Source: Sepioteuthis lessoniana (taxonomy: Eukaryota > Mollusca > Cephalopoda > Myopsida > Loliginidae). From it: a stretch of DNA of 64,000 nt. The stretch is from contig OY757921.1 in NCBI GenBank assembly GCA_963585895.1, positions 85,502,177-85,566,176 on the forward strand. Reading direction: 5' to 3'. Below, one piece after another: positions 54,024 through 64,000 of the stretch; the stretch's first letter is position 1, and the number at the start of each line of letters is the position of its first letter. The position numbers and the translations under genes are program-made. Below the pieces are notes generated by a model that was not told where the DNA came from, searched no databases, and worked only from the letters and a program-made list of their open reading frames with translations.

Positions 54024-55050
54024 GGTACAAAAAGAAATGCTTTTTTTTAGTACAGGAATAATTACCGACACAGGAACATGTATCATACATCAAAACGAAG
54101 CTGGTTCTCTGTGGATCACATCCCTACTTCTCAACATAGTGACCGTTTCTCTCAATAGCAACGTTCTACATTCGAATGAGAGCATGTATTACTGCCTTAT
54201 AAAATCCTTCCGACTGTTCTTTTTGGTTGATTTCTTGCTAAGTGTAGAAATAATAAACTCTGAGGCATACATTGAGACCCTGATAAAGCTCAGAGCAAGA
54301 ATCTGACGAGTTAGATCCAACTTGCCAATTTATAATGCCCTCTTTTTGCGTTGCAATGCTCGACCACATACAAGCATCAGGAAAAATAGAGACAATCATT
54401 TCATTCGGGAGGACAACTTTACCACATCCTCCATACTCACAAAATTTACTTACTTCAAACTATCATCTCTTCGGCCCAATGAAAAAGGGTTCAAGAGGCA
54501 AACAGTATGCCAATGACGAGGAAGTGAAAACTGTTGTGATGAAGTGGCTCAAAGAATAGTCAACAGAACTTTACGACATCCTCCATACTCACAAAATTTA
54601 GTGCCTTCAAACTATCATCTCTTCGGTCCAATGAAAGAGGGTTCAAGAGGCAAACAATATGCCAGTGACGAGGAATTGAAAACTGTTGTGATGAAGTAGC
54701 TCAAAGAATAGTCAACAGAATTTTACGACATCCTCCATACTCACAAAATTTAGTGCCTTCAAACTATCATCTCTTCGGTCCAATGAAAGAGAGTTCAAGA
54801 GGCAAACAATATGCCAGTGACGAGGAATTGAAAACTGCTGTGATGAAGTGACTTGAAGAATAGTCAACAGAATTTTATGAGGCCGTGATGTATGCCCTCA
54901 TTCGAAGGTGGAACATTGCTATTGAGAGAAACAGTGACTATGTTGAGAAGAAGGAAAGTGATCCGCAGAAGATTAGCTTCATTTTGATATATGATACATG
55001 TTCCTGTGTTGGTAATTATTCATGAACTAAAGAAAAAGGTATTAGTTTTA
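54024..55050 (+). mobile_element. Second-lineage mariner remnant, rearranged as a fold-back
   Basis: The plus-strand 3' end of a mariner (54880-55050, ATTTTATGAGGCCGTGATG to CATGTTCCTGTGTTGG) is repeated as its complement at the left (54036-54215). This gives inverted arms of about 180 bp at roughly 85% identity. Between them lies transposase coding sequence with a 152-bp triplication. Probably a rearranged, non-autonomous copy. Confidence 0.75.
54240..54960 (+). pseudogene. Mariner transposase C-terminal fragment with triplicated segment
   Basis: Segments recognisable as mariner: AYIETLIKLRARI, then NARPHTSIRK, where the preceding Asp-equivalent is Cys (LRCNARPH), and LPHPPYSQNLLTSNYHLFGP, where the usual SPDLAP Asp is Asn. 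Then MKKGSRGKQYANDEEVKTVV. A block of about 152 bp, from CATCCTCCATACTCAC, occurs three times (starting about 54425, 54577, 54729). Both visible catalytic Asp positions are lost. This mariner differs from the one at 22200-23388. Confidence 0.8.
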
Positions 55051-55102
55051 AACTCAACTTAGTAAATGCAAGCATTGTGCTAAGTTATTAATTTACAAAT
55101 AG

Positions 55103-55752
55103 TGTCACGTTTGACCTTTTGACCCGGCCAAAAATGCCATTCAAGGTGATGCACCGGAAGGAGGTGACACATTCTAATGGCAGTTATGAGAGGAAATCGC
55201 ATGGACGGAAATTGGCTGATGAAATAGGACGAGCAAGAAAAATTCCCACGGTACACTACAGAGTGATGCACCGGAAGAGAGTGACCGATGGACTGCATGA
55301 CAGTTATTTCTGCTTGATGACGATTAAACATTCGATTTCAAAGATCGACTTGGCGTCGAACGATTATACAATTGAGTTGTGTTCGTCGAGCCAGAGTAGT
55401 TGCCAGGAGAGTTCCAGACAGTTGGAGAGGAGGTGTGGTGGGGAAGGCCACACTCGACCGAGGGGGCCCTCGGAAACCCCGATGGAGTGGACCCCAGCAT
55501 CAGGAGAACAAGAAAGACACAACGTGACGGTCATAACAGTGGGGTCAAAATATTTCAGTTATGTTCGATCTCCAGCTCCCTCTCACAGTAAAACCCTTGA
55601 GTAACCCTTTTCGAACCCTTGCAATAAAGCGAGAGGTAAAATATTGTTAAAGAAGTCTTCCTGCGTCTTCCTTCCTGCGTCTTTCTGCGTGCGTCTGTCT
55701 TTATTATTGCGTCGTTATGATGCTGCATGAACATGCCTATAACCATACAACA
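55103..55752 (+). mobile_element. Solo LTR, copy 2 (TG...CA, 4-bp TSD)
   Basis: This 650-bp element starts TGTCACGTTTGACC, ends CCATACAACA and is flanked by ATAG (55099-55102, 55753-55756). It aligns with 48991-49681 through GACCCGGCCAAAAATGCCAT, GCACCGGAAG(A/G)GAGTGAC and AATAAAGCGAGAGG (poly(A) signal, about 55622). A CCTTCCTGCGTCTTTC expansion lies near its 3' end. Confidence 0.82.
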
Positions 55753-55756
55753 ATAG

Positions 55757-56990
55757 TTTTGATTTTATTCTAGTATTAAATTTCTTTTATACTTTATGTC
55801 GTGCGCAAGATCTCTACAATTTCAACATTTGTGAAATTAAAATTCTAAAGTAGCAAACAAGAGACTTTCAGAATTTCATGACAATTTTTGTCAATCAAAG
55901 ATTTGTCTGTGATGGTATCTGTTATCTTGTCTTCTAATTGTTATCAGATGAACTCGAAAATCCACAATTTTCATTGTTAGCAATGAATCAAGTAAAAAGC
56001 TTAAGAGGCCTTGATTTAAAGTAATAGTGATTTATGTAACCTAATTGAACGGCCCATAGAAAATTGAAATTGAAAAAAATGCAGATAGTCTCCGAATGGC
56101 CCGACCAAGACTCTTGTAGTTGAAAATGAATTGGGAAAAGGGGAGGCCCCCAAAAAATTCTTGTACACATGTGCGTAGCCAGGGGAAACGGATGTTCTTG
56201 CCACCGTCACCTAGTGGAAGGGAGAGTACAACTCGTTTTTTGAAAGTTAACAGCAATACGTGATGAGATAAAGACATGCAGTTGAACATGCGAAGATATG
56301 CGGTGGCGAAAGTTTACGAGCCCCATTTTGGGAGTAGGCACGCTCCAAAAGGGGCCTCAGACTAGATGCAACCCAGCAGACAAGCATGTTAGAAATAAAA
56401 CAGAAAACCAGGAAGAAAATTCAAGGTCTGTGCCTGCTCCCTTTTTCTCGCCAGGATACTTTTTCTTGCCTTTGCCTAGCTAACATGGTAGTTTCAGTTC
56501 CCATACTCTCTTTCTTTCTCCCGGCGACCATCTATAAGCAGTTGTAGTAAACGAACCTTTGGGTAATTAATATAGTTTCTTGCATTCGTCCATAGAAGTG
56601 CCAATGTCTAGATGGTGCCGTTATGGTACATAATGTCTCGTTGGTACCGTTATGGCACAATTACACCTTTTTATACCTCATGTTTAGAGACAATTATCAG
56701 CAAACTGACTTCGGCGTGATATAACCCAACAAGGCTTGACTTTCCGTACAGCTACTCCAACCAAAAAATTTTTAAGAAATTATCCCCCTTATTTAAACAA
56801 ACGCAAAACAACAATTTTAGATAAACAATTCAAGTCATATTCATGAATAGCACTGAAAAAATAATGACATTTTTTAATAATTGAATATCATACATTTTAT
56901 TTGAACTATTAAAACTATTTTCCATTTATATTCTCTTTTCCTTGGAATATTGCTTTATAAGCTATAGAAATTATTGAAAGTACTTGTTAT
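55757..56990. other. No recognised feature
   Basis: About 1.2 kb of unique DNA. A small pair GATGGTGCCGTTATGGTAC / GTTGGTACCGTTATGGCAC at about 56611-56650 is the only repetition seen. Confidence 0.5.
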
Positions 56991-56994
56991 AAAT

Positions 56995-57430
56995 ACTATA
57001 GAAAGCAGTCGTGTCAATACTACTATGTGGATGCACCAGATGGACACGGACTAAATGTATGGAGAAAAAGGCTTGACAGCAATCGTGCAAGAATGCTAAG
57101 AACTGTATTGAATAAATCCTGGAGGCAGCAACCCAGAAAACAGCAGCTCTAAGGCCACCTACCACCCATCTCAAAAACCATCCAAATTAGACGTGCAAAA
57201 CATGCAGGTTACTGCTAGAAAAGTAAAGACGAACTCATAAGTAGTGTACTCCTTTGGACTCCTTCACACAGACGAGCAGGCATTGGGCGACAAGCTAGAA
57301 CCTATATACAAAAGCTCCGTACTGATACAGGATGTAGCATGGAAGACCTTCCGGGAGGATGGACGATAGGGACGTGTGGCAAGAGAAGGCCAGGGAAATC
57401 CATGCCAGCAGAACGACATGATAATGATTA
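56995..57430 (+). pseudogene. RTE-like LINE 3' fragment
   Basis: TACTATGTGGATGCACCAGATGG matches the segment before the KRLEKK-like part. It is followed by AAATCCTGGAGGCAGCAACC, GACGAACTCATAAGTAGTG, ATGGACGATAGGGACGTGTG and CAGCAGAACGACATGATAATGAT. More diverged than 5293-6291 and in several frames. Confidence 0.85.
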
Positions 57431-57435
57431 TTTTT

Positions 57436-58075
57436 TTAAAGGGAACATTTTGCAATTTTAACTGATATTATCAGTCATTATTTATTTACAAGTACTACAC
57501 AGTGAAACTATTTAAATAAATATAAAATTGCATAAAGATAAGTGATGGGCGAATTTTTTCTACGGTTACATATACATATATATTAAATTTAATGTATCCT
57601 TCGAATAGACATTCAACTTCTTTTGGTTCTCATAGTTCCATGTTAATATCGACGAAAATCTAGACAAAAAAAAGGAAATAAATAAAAGAATAGTGTCTTG
57701 AAGTGATTGAAGAAATTCCTCACTTTCAGAACAGAAGAATTCATGTCGTCTTCGAAATCAGACGATTCTAATTGTCTTCGTCCTTTACGATTTTTTTCAC
57801 GTATCTGACAAAGACTGCCCCGTGGGATAAGATACTATTGTGTCTCAGCGCATTTCTCAACAGCAATTACCGGGGAACGAGAAAACATGAACACAGATGA
57901 GAAAATATATTACATTTCATTTTCAGCATTTCCTAATTATCCGGCGCTGATTAAGGTCAGTGTCAAAGGCTTACGTGACCAACGCATTGTCACGATAACT
58001 CCATTAGTTTTAACATAAATTTGAAAATCCACAGTGTTCTCTGCATTAGCTATAACAGAGAATCAATGTTTAGTT
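57436..58075. other. No recognised feature
   Basis: Unique AT-rich DNA. Confidence 0.5.
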
Positions 58076-58078
58076 TCT

Positions 58079-58303
58079 TTGTTTAATAGCCTATCATCCT
58101 TCGTGTGTTAATTAATACCAAAACCATCCTTGAAAAAGATAAGTACTGGTACTATTTAACTCTTTGCTGAGTTGGAAAAAGGAGGTTCATATCTCTCCCA
58201 AGGATTTTTGTACGAAAGTGAAAGAAATAGAACGACTGGAGTTCGAACTTGCTTCCTTCGATGTCACAATCCTACACGTTGGCCACTACATCATGTTAAC
58301 TCC
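58079..58303 (-). mobile_element. C-type SINE
   Basis: Antisense: TTTAATAGCCTATCATCCTT tail, TACTGGTACTATTTAACTC, the body, and a B head complement with GGAGTTCGAACTTGCTTCC. Confidence 0.78.
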
Positions 58304-58424
58304 CCTCACAATGAATGTCTATCTAATACTGACCGCCAGTCATGAGTGGTTTGTAAAAAAATAAAAAATGAAACAAGTATAACCAATGATTTTTTAGTTG
58401 TCAAGATTTCTGAGACGAAGCTTG

Positions 58425-58708
58425 ATGATTTTTATCAGTAAGAGTTTTCAGACTATTGTCTTCGTCTTTATTGTTTTTTTTTTCCACAACGTTTCAACCG
58501 CTGTATCCTCCGGCCTTCCTCAGGTGTCCCCTGGTTATCTGGGCATAGAAATGATTCAAAAATGATTTCCCAGATTTAATCATTTCTATGTCCAGATAAA
58601 CAGGGTATACTTGTGGAAGGCCGGAGCACACAGCGCCCGAAACGTTGTGGAAAAAACAATAAAGACCAAGATAATAGACCGAAAACTCATAATGATAAAA
58701 GTTGATGT
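58425..58708. repeat. Inverted repeat (about 130-bp arms) with hammerhead-like words
   Basis: The left arm 58428-58557 and right arm 58575-58708 are complementary at roughly 85%. Shared words are TCTTTATTG, CCACAACGTTTC, CTCCGGCCTTCC, TATCTGG and CATAGAAATGATT. The complement of the left arm contains CTGAGGA, then a possible 5-bp stem, then GAAAC, the order of hammerhead ribozyme core boxes (CUGANGA...GAAA). The right arm has lost the first box (TGTGGAA). Ribozyme identity is speculative. Confidence 0.6.
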
Positions 58709-59100
58709 TTCTTTTATGGGCCGTCTTTCCATCTTTTTCACTATCGCGTGTGTAGCTTCAGTGGGTCCTCGTTCTTGGGTTGAAGTAGCCTTTCCACCCG
58801 GTTACAAAAATAAACTCCACTAATGAATTTAATGTTCAGTCTACTGGAACGCAATCAAGTGGAGTTTAGTATTCTAAAGAAGAGAAATTAACTTGTCTCG
58901 AATTTTGCTCAAGACGTGGTATTTTAAAATTTGTGATCGAAGCTGAAGAAAAGAGAAGATTATCTCTTTCATTTGCCAGATAAATGAAGATATCAGTGAT
59001 TAAGTTAGAAACAGAATTTAATTCTACTAAAGAAAACGTTAACAGAATTGGAAAATAGTAGCAAATTATTATTTAGAAAAGCGAGAGGGTGTAAAATAAG
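58709..59100. other. No recognised feature
   Basis: Unique DNA ending in a (GGTT)n-type run that opens the following D tail. Confidence 0.45.
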
Positions 59101-59440
59101 ATTATGGTTAGTTGGTTAGTTGGTGGGTTGGTTGGTTGGTGGGTTGATGATGGGTTGGTTGGTTGGTTGGTGTTTCGTTGTATAGCGTATCAACCCTTTT
59201 TGTATCATTTAACACTGAATTAAATCATTTCAATAAACGTTTGAATGTTTGGTTTTGTTTGGTTTGGATTTATGGCACATCAACCATTGTAGGATATTTA
59301 ATGCCAAACCATTGTAGGATATTTAATGCCAAACACATTTTTATACATAAAAACATTTCTATTTCAAACGATTTAGTTTAGCATGGGTACACAGTTTAAT
59401 GGTCAAAAACATTTCCATTTCAAACTATTTGCGCTCGAGC
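59101..59440 (-). mobile_element. Two D-tail segments in tandem
   Basis: GGTTGGTTGGTTGG and TATAGCGTATCAACCC form one antisense tail. A second starts at about 59252 (GGTTTGGATTTATGGCACAT). A local duplication of CCATTGTAGGATATTTAATGCC lies at 59284-59336. Confidence 0.75.
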
Positions 59441-59600
59441 GTAAACTGCACTAATTGACTATACACCTGAACTCTTAACCCGAATAGTTCAAAGCCAAAC
59501 CAAATTGAGTGATGAAATATAATTAACGAAAAATGAATAATAAAAATAACCTATTCCTCATCTATATAACAAACATAGTTAACGAGATTAAACTAAAGGA
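59430..59600. repeat. Repeat family G, copy 2
   Basis: CGCTCGAGCGTAAACTGCAC, GAATAGTTCAAAGCCAAACC and ACGAAAAATGAATAATAAAA parallel the copy at 42618-42790. Confidence 0.6.
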
Positions 59601-59837
59601 ACCCGATTAAGAATTTGGGCTTATTTAATGTCAAAGCCGTCTTTTTGTGAAAAAGTGAAACATAATACAATCAAAACTGATACTGTTAGGTATCATCTAT
59701 AACCAAACTCTACAACGTTGACACTCACTTGCCAAAGGTTTAAATACGTTGCATTCTAAGCAGATTAATGCTATTCCCTTTTGTGTCTACATGCTCGTTG
59801 ATTTTTTGTGTTGATTGTTGCTTATCCTTTCTTCGGT

Positions 59838-60224
59838 TTGTTTGTTTATTTGTTTTGGATTTATAGCATATCAACCATTGTAGGGTATTTAATGCCAAAT
59901 ACATTTTTATACCAATAAACATTTCTATTTCAAACAATTTAGTTTAGCATGGATACACAGTTTAATTGTCAAAAACATTTCCATTTCAAACTATTTCAAA
60001 CAGTTCAATTTCAAACAATTCAGTTTAAGATATGTATGTAGATTAAATGCCAAAACAGTTCTATTTCAAGCAATTAACTTTTGCATAAGTATGCAGTTTA
60101 GTTCTTTTCTATCCATAGAGAGGACCCTATCAGGTGCTACCACTCTGGGCAAGAGGTGACCTGGGAGTCTTACCCTCTGCAGAGAAGCAGTCGGTGTATT
60201 CTACAGCCCCAGTCCACTGGGCAA
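59838..60224 (-). mobile_element. D-type retroposon with shortened head
   Basis: Antisense tail (GGATTTATAGCATATCAACC), subrepeats, then CCATAGAGAGGACCCTATCA. The centre of the head is deleted (CCTGGGAGTCTTACCCTCTG) before CTACAGCCCCAGTCCACTGG. Confidence 0.8.
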
Positions 60225-60227
60225 CTT

Positions 60228-60335
60228 TCTGTAAGAGTGACTTTGCATGGTATAGCGGCTTACGTGCTAGACTGTGACATGGGAGAAAGTGAGTTCGAAT
60301 TCCGGTCACGCCAAAATGTTAATCACCGTATTTTA
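60228..60335 (+). other. tRNA-like SINE head
   Basis: GCATGGTATAGCGGCTTACG (A-box region) and GTGAGTTCGAATTCCGGTCAC (B box) lie about 45 bp apart. GTGAC and GTCAC at the ends could pair as part of an acceptor stem. It is inserted between two D segments and no TSD is evident. Confidence 0.45.
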
Positions 60336-60363
60336 TTCCTTCAGTGTTGGTTCGATTTTTGCC

Positions 60364-60680
60364 GTGTAGGATATTTAATGCCAAATACATTTTTATACAT
60401 ATAAACAGTTCTATGTCAAATAATTCAGTTTAGCATAAATTCACAGTTCTATTTGACCCATATATAGGAAAACTATTAGGTTCTACCACTTCGGGCAAGT
60501 GTGGACCTGGGAGTGATGACAATGAAGGGTTACTCCGCATTCTCCCGGGCTCGAGCATTAGAGGAAGCTCGCCATGAGATTGTTTAGTGTCATACCCAGG
60601 ATACTCGTTGGGGAGGGGGTTTAACCTATCTGCTGAGATGCAATCGGTGTATGCTGTAGCCCCAGCAGACTGGGCCATGA
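60364..60680 (-). mobile_element. D-type retroposon
   Basis: Antisense: GTAGGATATTTAATGCCAAA, one subrepeat, and the head from CCATATATAGGAAAACTATT to GTAGCCCCAGCAGACTGGGC. Confidence 0.8.
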
Positions 60681-60815
60681 AATTATGTCTTTGGGTAAAA
60701 GCAACAAAGAACACTAAAACCGGGGAGTACGCAGCACCGTATCTCTCAACCTTCACTTTAACCCTTTTCGAATCCCAAATAAGGCTGTCATTTATGCTCG
60801 ATTCCCACCTGGACA

Positions 60816-60965
60816 TTGCCCAGTAAGCTGGGGCTGTAGAATTCACCGACTGAATCTCTGCAGAGGGGAAAGACACCCACAACAAGTGTTCTGATATGAC
60901 ACTAAACAATCTCACAGAGACATTCCAGTAATGCTGGAGCTTTGGGGAATGTGGAGTACCCCTTC
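60816..60965 (+). mobile_element. D head fragment, 3' truncated
   Basis: TTGCCCAGTAAGCTGGGGCT to GGAATGTGGAGTACCCCTTC, in opposite orientation to the preceding D, so the pair forms a fold-back. Confidence 0.8.
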
Positions 60966-61349
60966 GTAGCCAATTAAAAACGGACAATGCATGGGCGTGA
61001 ACTGTGGCTAATAGAAGACAAGGAAGTGAGACGTGGGCGTAACGATAGCAAATGGAAAGAAGCATTGCTTATGGGTCACGTGGGAGTTTAAAGACATTAT
61101 AAGTTCTAGAATTTTGGATTTGAGCAGTTCCCGCTGCTGTTTTAAACTCCTGACAGCTCCTCCGTAAAAGTGAATTCTTTCTGATTGCACGTCTGCTCCA
61201 CACGAATTTCGACGTCACAGAAAAAAATATAAGATTATATTTTTGTATTCATGTGTTTCTCATTGTTCATCAAGACACAGCTGTAGTATATAACCTGAAT
61301 TGTTTGAATTATAAATGATTATCTAAACTAAATAAGTTGAAATAAAAAA

Positions 61350-61560
61350 AAATGTGTACTTATGCAAAACCGAATTGTTTCAAATAGAATTGTTTATTTG
61401 TATGAAAATATATTTTGCATTAAAACAACCTACAAAGGTTGATATGCCATGAAACCCAAACAAACAAACTGTACTAGTATAAAACTGAATTGTTTGAAAT
61501 TTATTTCGGCATTAAACGACCCGACAAGGTTTGATACGCCGTAAAAAACAACCAACTAAC
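61350..61560 (+). mobile_element. Two D tails in tandem
   Basis: AACCTACAAAGGTTGATATGCC with ACCCAAACAAAC, then a second, diverged copy GACCCGACAAGGTTTGATACG with AACCAACTAACC. Confidence 0.75.
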
Positions 61561-62262
61561 CAAACATCTGCACAATCTTCTTTAAAACTAAATTCCTACT
61601 CAACACCTGCTACTGCTTGCGGTCGTGGTTAGAAACCCTTTTCGGAAACTTCAATCAACAATGTTCATGTTTCAGCACCGGCAAATTCTGTTATCAACGG
61701 GAAAGACCGAATGGAATATTTGCTCCAATCTTTTCCTCGCCATTGTCTTTATTCGGAGTCAGAAATTCATTTCTTTAATTTTAATCTAAAAAACTTGAGT
61801 CGAAATATTTTCTATTTCTAGAATTTCAAAACTGAATCTCTTTTTAGCAAGCTAGAGGTTATCCCAAAGACTTTTGTTACATAATCAATACAACGTTTGT
61901 ACTTTGAATTTTTCATATCCACTCATAGTGTAAAATGTGTCAGCACAAAGAAAATTTCTCTTACTTGAAAACGGCTCTTAATTTTAATTAAAGTTTGTTC
62001 TTCTTAAATTGGATTATTGCGTATCGGCAATAATTTGTATACTTCTAAAATCCGTTTAAATAATACAGTTACAGTAATACAAGTTACGTTAGCACCCTGG
62101 TAAAATTACTTTTTAATCACTAATTGTTCCTTTTCATCGCTTCAAGGAAATAAAGTATTTTCATGCAATGATAACATTGATAAAAATCACAAATGTAAGT
62201 TATGTTTAAGCGGTTCATTAAAGGATAATGTAATGTATCAAATTTGTACAAAAAGAGAGGGG
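61561..62262. other. No recognised feature
   Basis: Unique AT-rich DNA. Confidence 0.5.
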
Positions 62263-62482
62263 GTGTCCTCGTGGTTTGTAATGGTTAAAGCGGTGGACTG
62301 CGAAATCGTAGTACGCGAGTACCCTAGTCGCGCAATTATGTTCACTTTCGGGCAAATAACCCTGGGAAAGGTATGAACCCCATTATCCTCCCAGCTATGG
62401 GTTAAATAGTACCACTACTGTTCTTCTAAGAGAATGGCTTTGGTATTAAATAACCTACAAAGGTTGATATGCCATTAAACAA
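62263..62482 (+). mobile_element. C-type tRNA-derived SINE, reference copy
   Basis: Head GTGTCCTCGTGGTTTGTAATGG, GACTGCGAAATCGTAGTACG; body GCAAATAACCCTGGGAAAGG; tail GTACCACTACTGTTCTTCTA, then GGCTTTGGTATTAAATAACC and AAAGGTTGATATGCCATTAAAC. The tail is nearly identical to the D tail. Confidence 0.88.
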
Positions 62483-62499
62483 AGAAACCAAACCAAATA

Positions 62500-63370
62500 A
62501 AAAAAGAACAAGACAAGGCATGTCTGGCTGTGGAAGTTTGTCCTTTGGTAATTAAGCAAAAGATTAAACTTTCACTCTATAAACAAATGATATGTGCACA
62601 AAACAGAATCAGTTCCCAAATATGAGATACATAAAATTCTCTGGAACTTATCGATAAAAACAGATCACTTAATCCGGGCCAGAAAACCAGACCAAGTGTT
62701 TACTAGAAAAATGGACGAGCAATCTAATGGATTTTGCCCTCCCAGCGGACCACAGAGCTGGAATAAAGAAAGCTAAAAGATAGGCAAATACTTAGACCTT
62801 GCGAGAGAACAGAAAAAAAATGGAATATGACAGGACTGGTGATTTTAATCATATTTACCAACCCCTCCACTCGGGCAGGATATGACACATGGTCAGGTTT
62901 TAAGCGGGGTTTAACAGGTTTGAATTCAGAGTTTTCCTTCTCCTAGACTAGTTGCCTCATCAAGGCTGAATAACCTAGTCTGCCCTACTATTTACTTATA
63001 GCTGGAGGGAGAATAATTGGATTCATACGTTTCCCAAAGGTATTAGTGCTATGTGAAATGCAATCAGTCTCGTCCTGGATTTGAACTCGTGTCGCCGTGT
63101 GCATTTCCTACGACGATAACTATTACACCTCGGTGATATTAATAGTAACTAGTACATTTGAAACAGTCTCTAAAAGCTTGGGAAAATATCTGAAAGCATT
63201 GGAAATAAGAGGAAGAATAGATCTCATCCAGACTACATCATTGTTAAGACGGGTTTGAATAGTCAGAAGAGTCCTGAAAGCCTTGTAGAATTGCCGCCAC
63301 TTAGATTCCAGTGACAGCCCCACAGTTAACGCTGGTTTAAAGAAAAACTCACAAGAAATAATATAGTACA
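62500..63370 (+). pseudogene. RLE-type LINE 3' end split by an A SINE
   Basis: The left part (to 62849) has AAACAGATCACTTAATCCGG, a DFALPADHRAGIKKAKR-like broken frame and AAATGGAATATGACAGGACT. The right part (from 63144) has AGTCTCTAAAAGCTTGGGAA, GGAAGAATAGATCTCATCCAG and GTTAACGCTGGTTTAAAG, ending TAATATAGTA. The A SINE at 62850-63131 interrupts it. Confidence 0.72.
62850..63131 (-). mobile_element. A-type SINE nested in an RLE LINE
   Basis: Antisense A: TTTACCAACCCCTCCACTCG to CTATTACACCTC. Near-perfect TSD GGTGATTTTAAT / GGTGATATTAAT at 62838-62849 and 63132-63143 (one mismatch). Confidence 0.9.
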
Positions 63371-63404
63371 CTATTTTAGAAAATAAAAAGCACTGTATTT
63401 TCTT

Positions 63405-63662
63405 TTTTTTTATGTAAACGGATCACCCTAGGAAACTAGATCCAGTTTTGACTAACAGCGAGAAAACATGTTTCAACAAGAGAATTTTGCCGTTTCAGCA
63501 AAACACAGTTTGAATATAAATGTAAGTGAACAACTGAAAAACGCCTTAACCTCGCCACATAGCAAATAAAAAAAAAGTTATGAAAGATGAATATGCCGGA
63601 AGTACAGATCGTAGTTGCAGCCTTTGGAATATAACTAAAGAACCTGGAAAATATACAACAAT
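63405..63662 (+). pseudogene. Diverged RLE-type LINE fragment
   Basis: TAAACGGATCACCCTAGGAA, a degraded KPD/SVKE-like segment, CGTAGTTGCAGCCTTTGGAAT; strongly decayed. Confidence 0.5.
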
Positions 63663-63684
63663 GCTGAAGTAATGGCAACGGGAT

Positions 63685-64000
63685 TAGGATTCCACTCTCC
63701 ACAGATTCACCACTGTATAAGATTTAGAGTCATACCCAGGGTATCTTTGCCTAATTTTACTGAGGCTATAGAATACGCCGATTTTATATCTACAGAGGGC
63801 TATGATACTAGACCATCTTATGGTAAGATCCCAGTTATGGCGCTTTGGGGAATGTAGAGTACCTTCTCATTGCTATTAATCCCAGGTCAACCCTGACACG
63901 TAGTGGTAGGAGTTGTTAGGGCCCCATCTACGGGCAAAATTTACTCTTTATTCCTAAAATCTGCCTTAAACCATTTAACTATGTCTAAATAGAACAAGCG
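63685..64000 (+). mobile_element. D-type retroposon at the window end, with small inverted piece
   Basis: 63685-63750 is an antisense head fragment (GATTTAGAGTCATACCCAGG). From about 63752 a sense D head follows (GGCTATAGAATACGCCGATT, GGCGCTTTGGGGAATGTAGA, GGGCCCCATCTACGGGCAAA) and runs out of the window. Confidence 0.7.

Noticed and set aside
60430..61065. 211-codon open frame on the minus strand
   Set aside because: It runs across two D heads in opposite orientations, so it is repeat DNA with a chance open frame.

Overview
The window is AT-rich eukaryotic nuclear DNA from an animal. It is built almost entirely of retroposons, DNA-transposon remnants and simple repeats. No intact host protein-coding gene, rRNA or functional tRNA could be recognised. 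The evidence for a metazoan is APE-type (RTE-like) and RLE-type (R2/R4, Dong-like) LINE fragments, two mariner lineages, tRNA-derived SINEs with clear target-site duplications (TSDs), solo LTRs, and long (AT)n/(AC)n/(GA)n microsatellites. A mollusc or another lophotrochozoan would fit this mix, but nothing seen fixes the taxon. I name repeat families A-G only for use within this answer.

Layout. 0-9 kb: D-type retroposon copies, A- and F-type SINEs, an RLE-LINE C-terminal fragment (4.4-5.1 kb), a 5'-truncated RTE-like LINE inside an AT array (5.3-6.3 kb), and two internally deleted mariner copies (7.5-8.8 kb). 9-13 kb: largely unique sequence with one strong promoter-like cluster (CRE, ETS, NRF1) at 11.9 kb, the best candidate for a host regulatory element. 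13-22 kb: broken RTE LINE pieces, long microsatellites, an RLE-LINE zinc-knuckle fragment and tandem D copies. 22-26 kb: a mariner deletion derivative carrying a nested SINE, then A, B and E SINEs with clear TSDs. 26.3-28.3 kb: the longest LINE, 5'-truncated with a 12-bp TSD, frameshifted, and with a mutated RT catalytic motif. 28-46 kb: unique stretches, more C/D elements, a 520-bp purine tract and a six-unit, 147-bp tandem array of a tRNA-derived SINE (36.3-37.2 kb). 46-50 kb: a dense cluster of RLE-LINE 3' ends joined to AAT microsatellites, one cut by a solo LTR. 50-56 kb: a D copy, an antisense RTE LINE, B and A SINEs, a mariner fold-back and a second solo LTR of the same family. 56-64 kb: unique DNA, an inverted repeat with a possible ribozyme core, D copies, and an RLE-LINE interrupted by a SINE.

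How the parts relate. SINE families A, B and C exchange heads and tails. C shares its 3' tail with the longer D retroposon, which suggests that C and D were mobilised by the same LINE. Nested insertions with TSDs give a relative chronology: mariner before A; an old A-like copy before B; RLE-LINE before A; RLE-LINE before LTR. All recognised coding sequence belongs to mobile elements, and every copy is truncated, frameshifted or missing catalytic residues.
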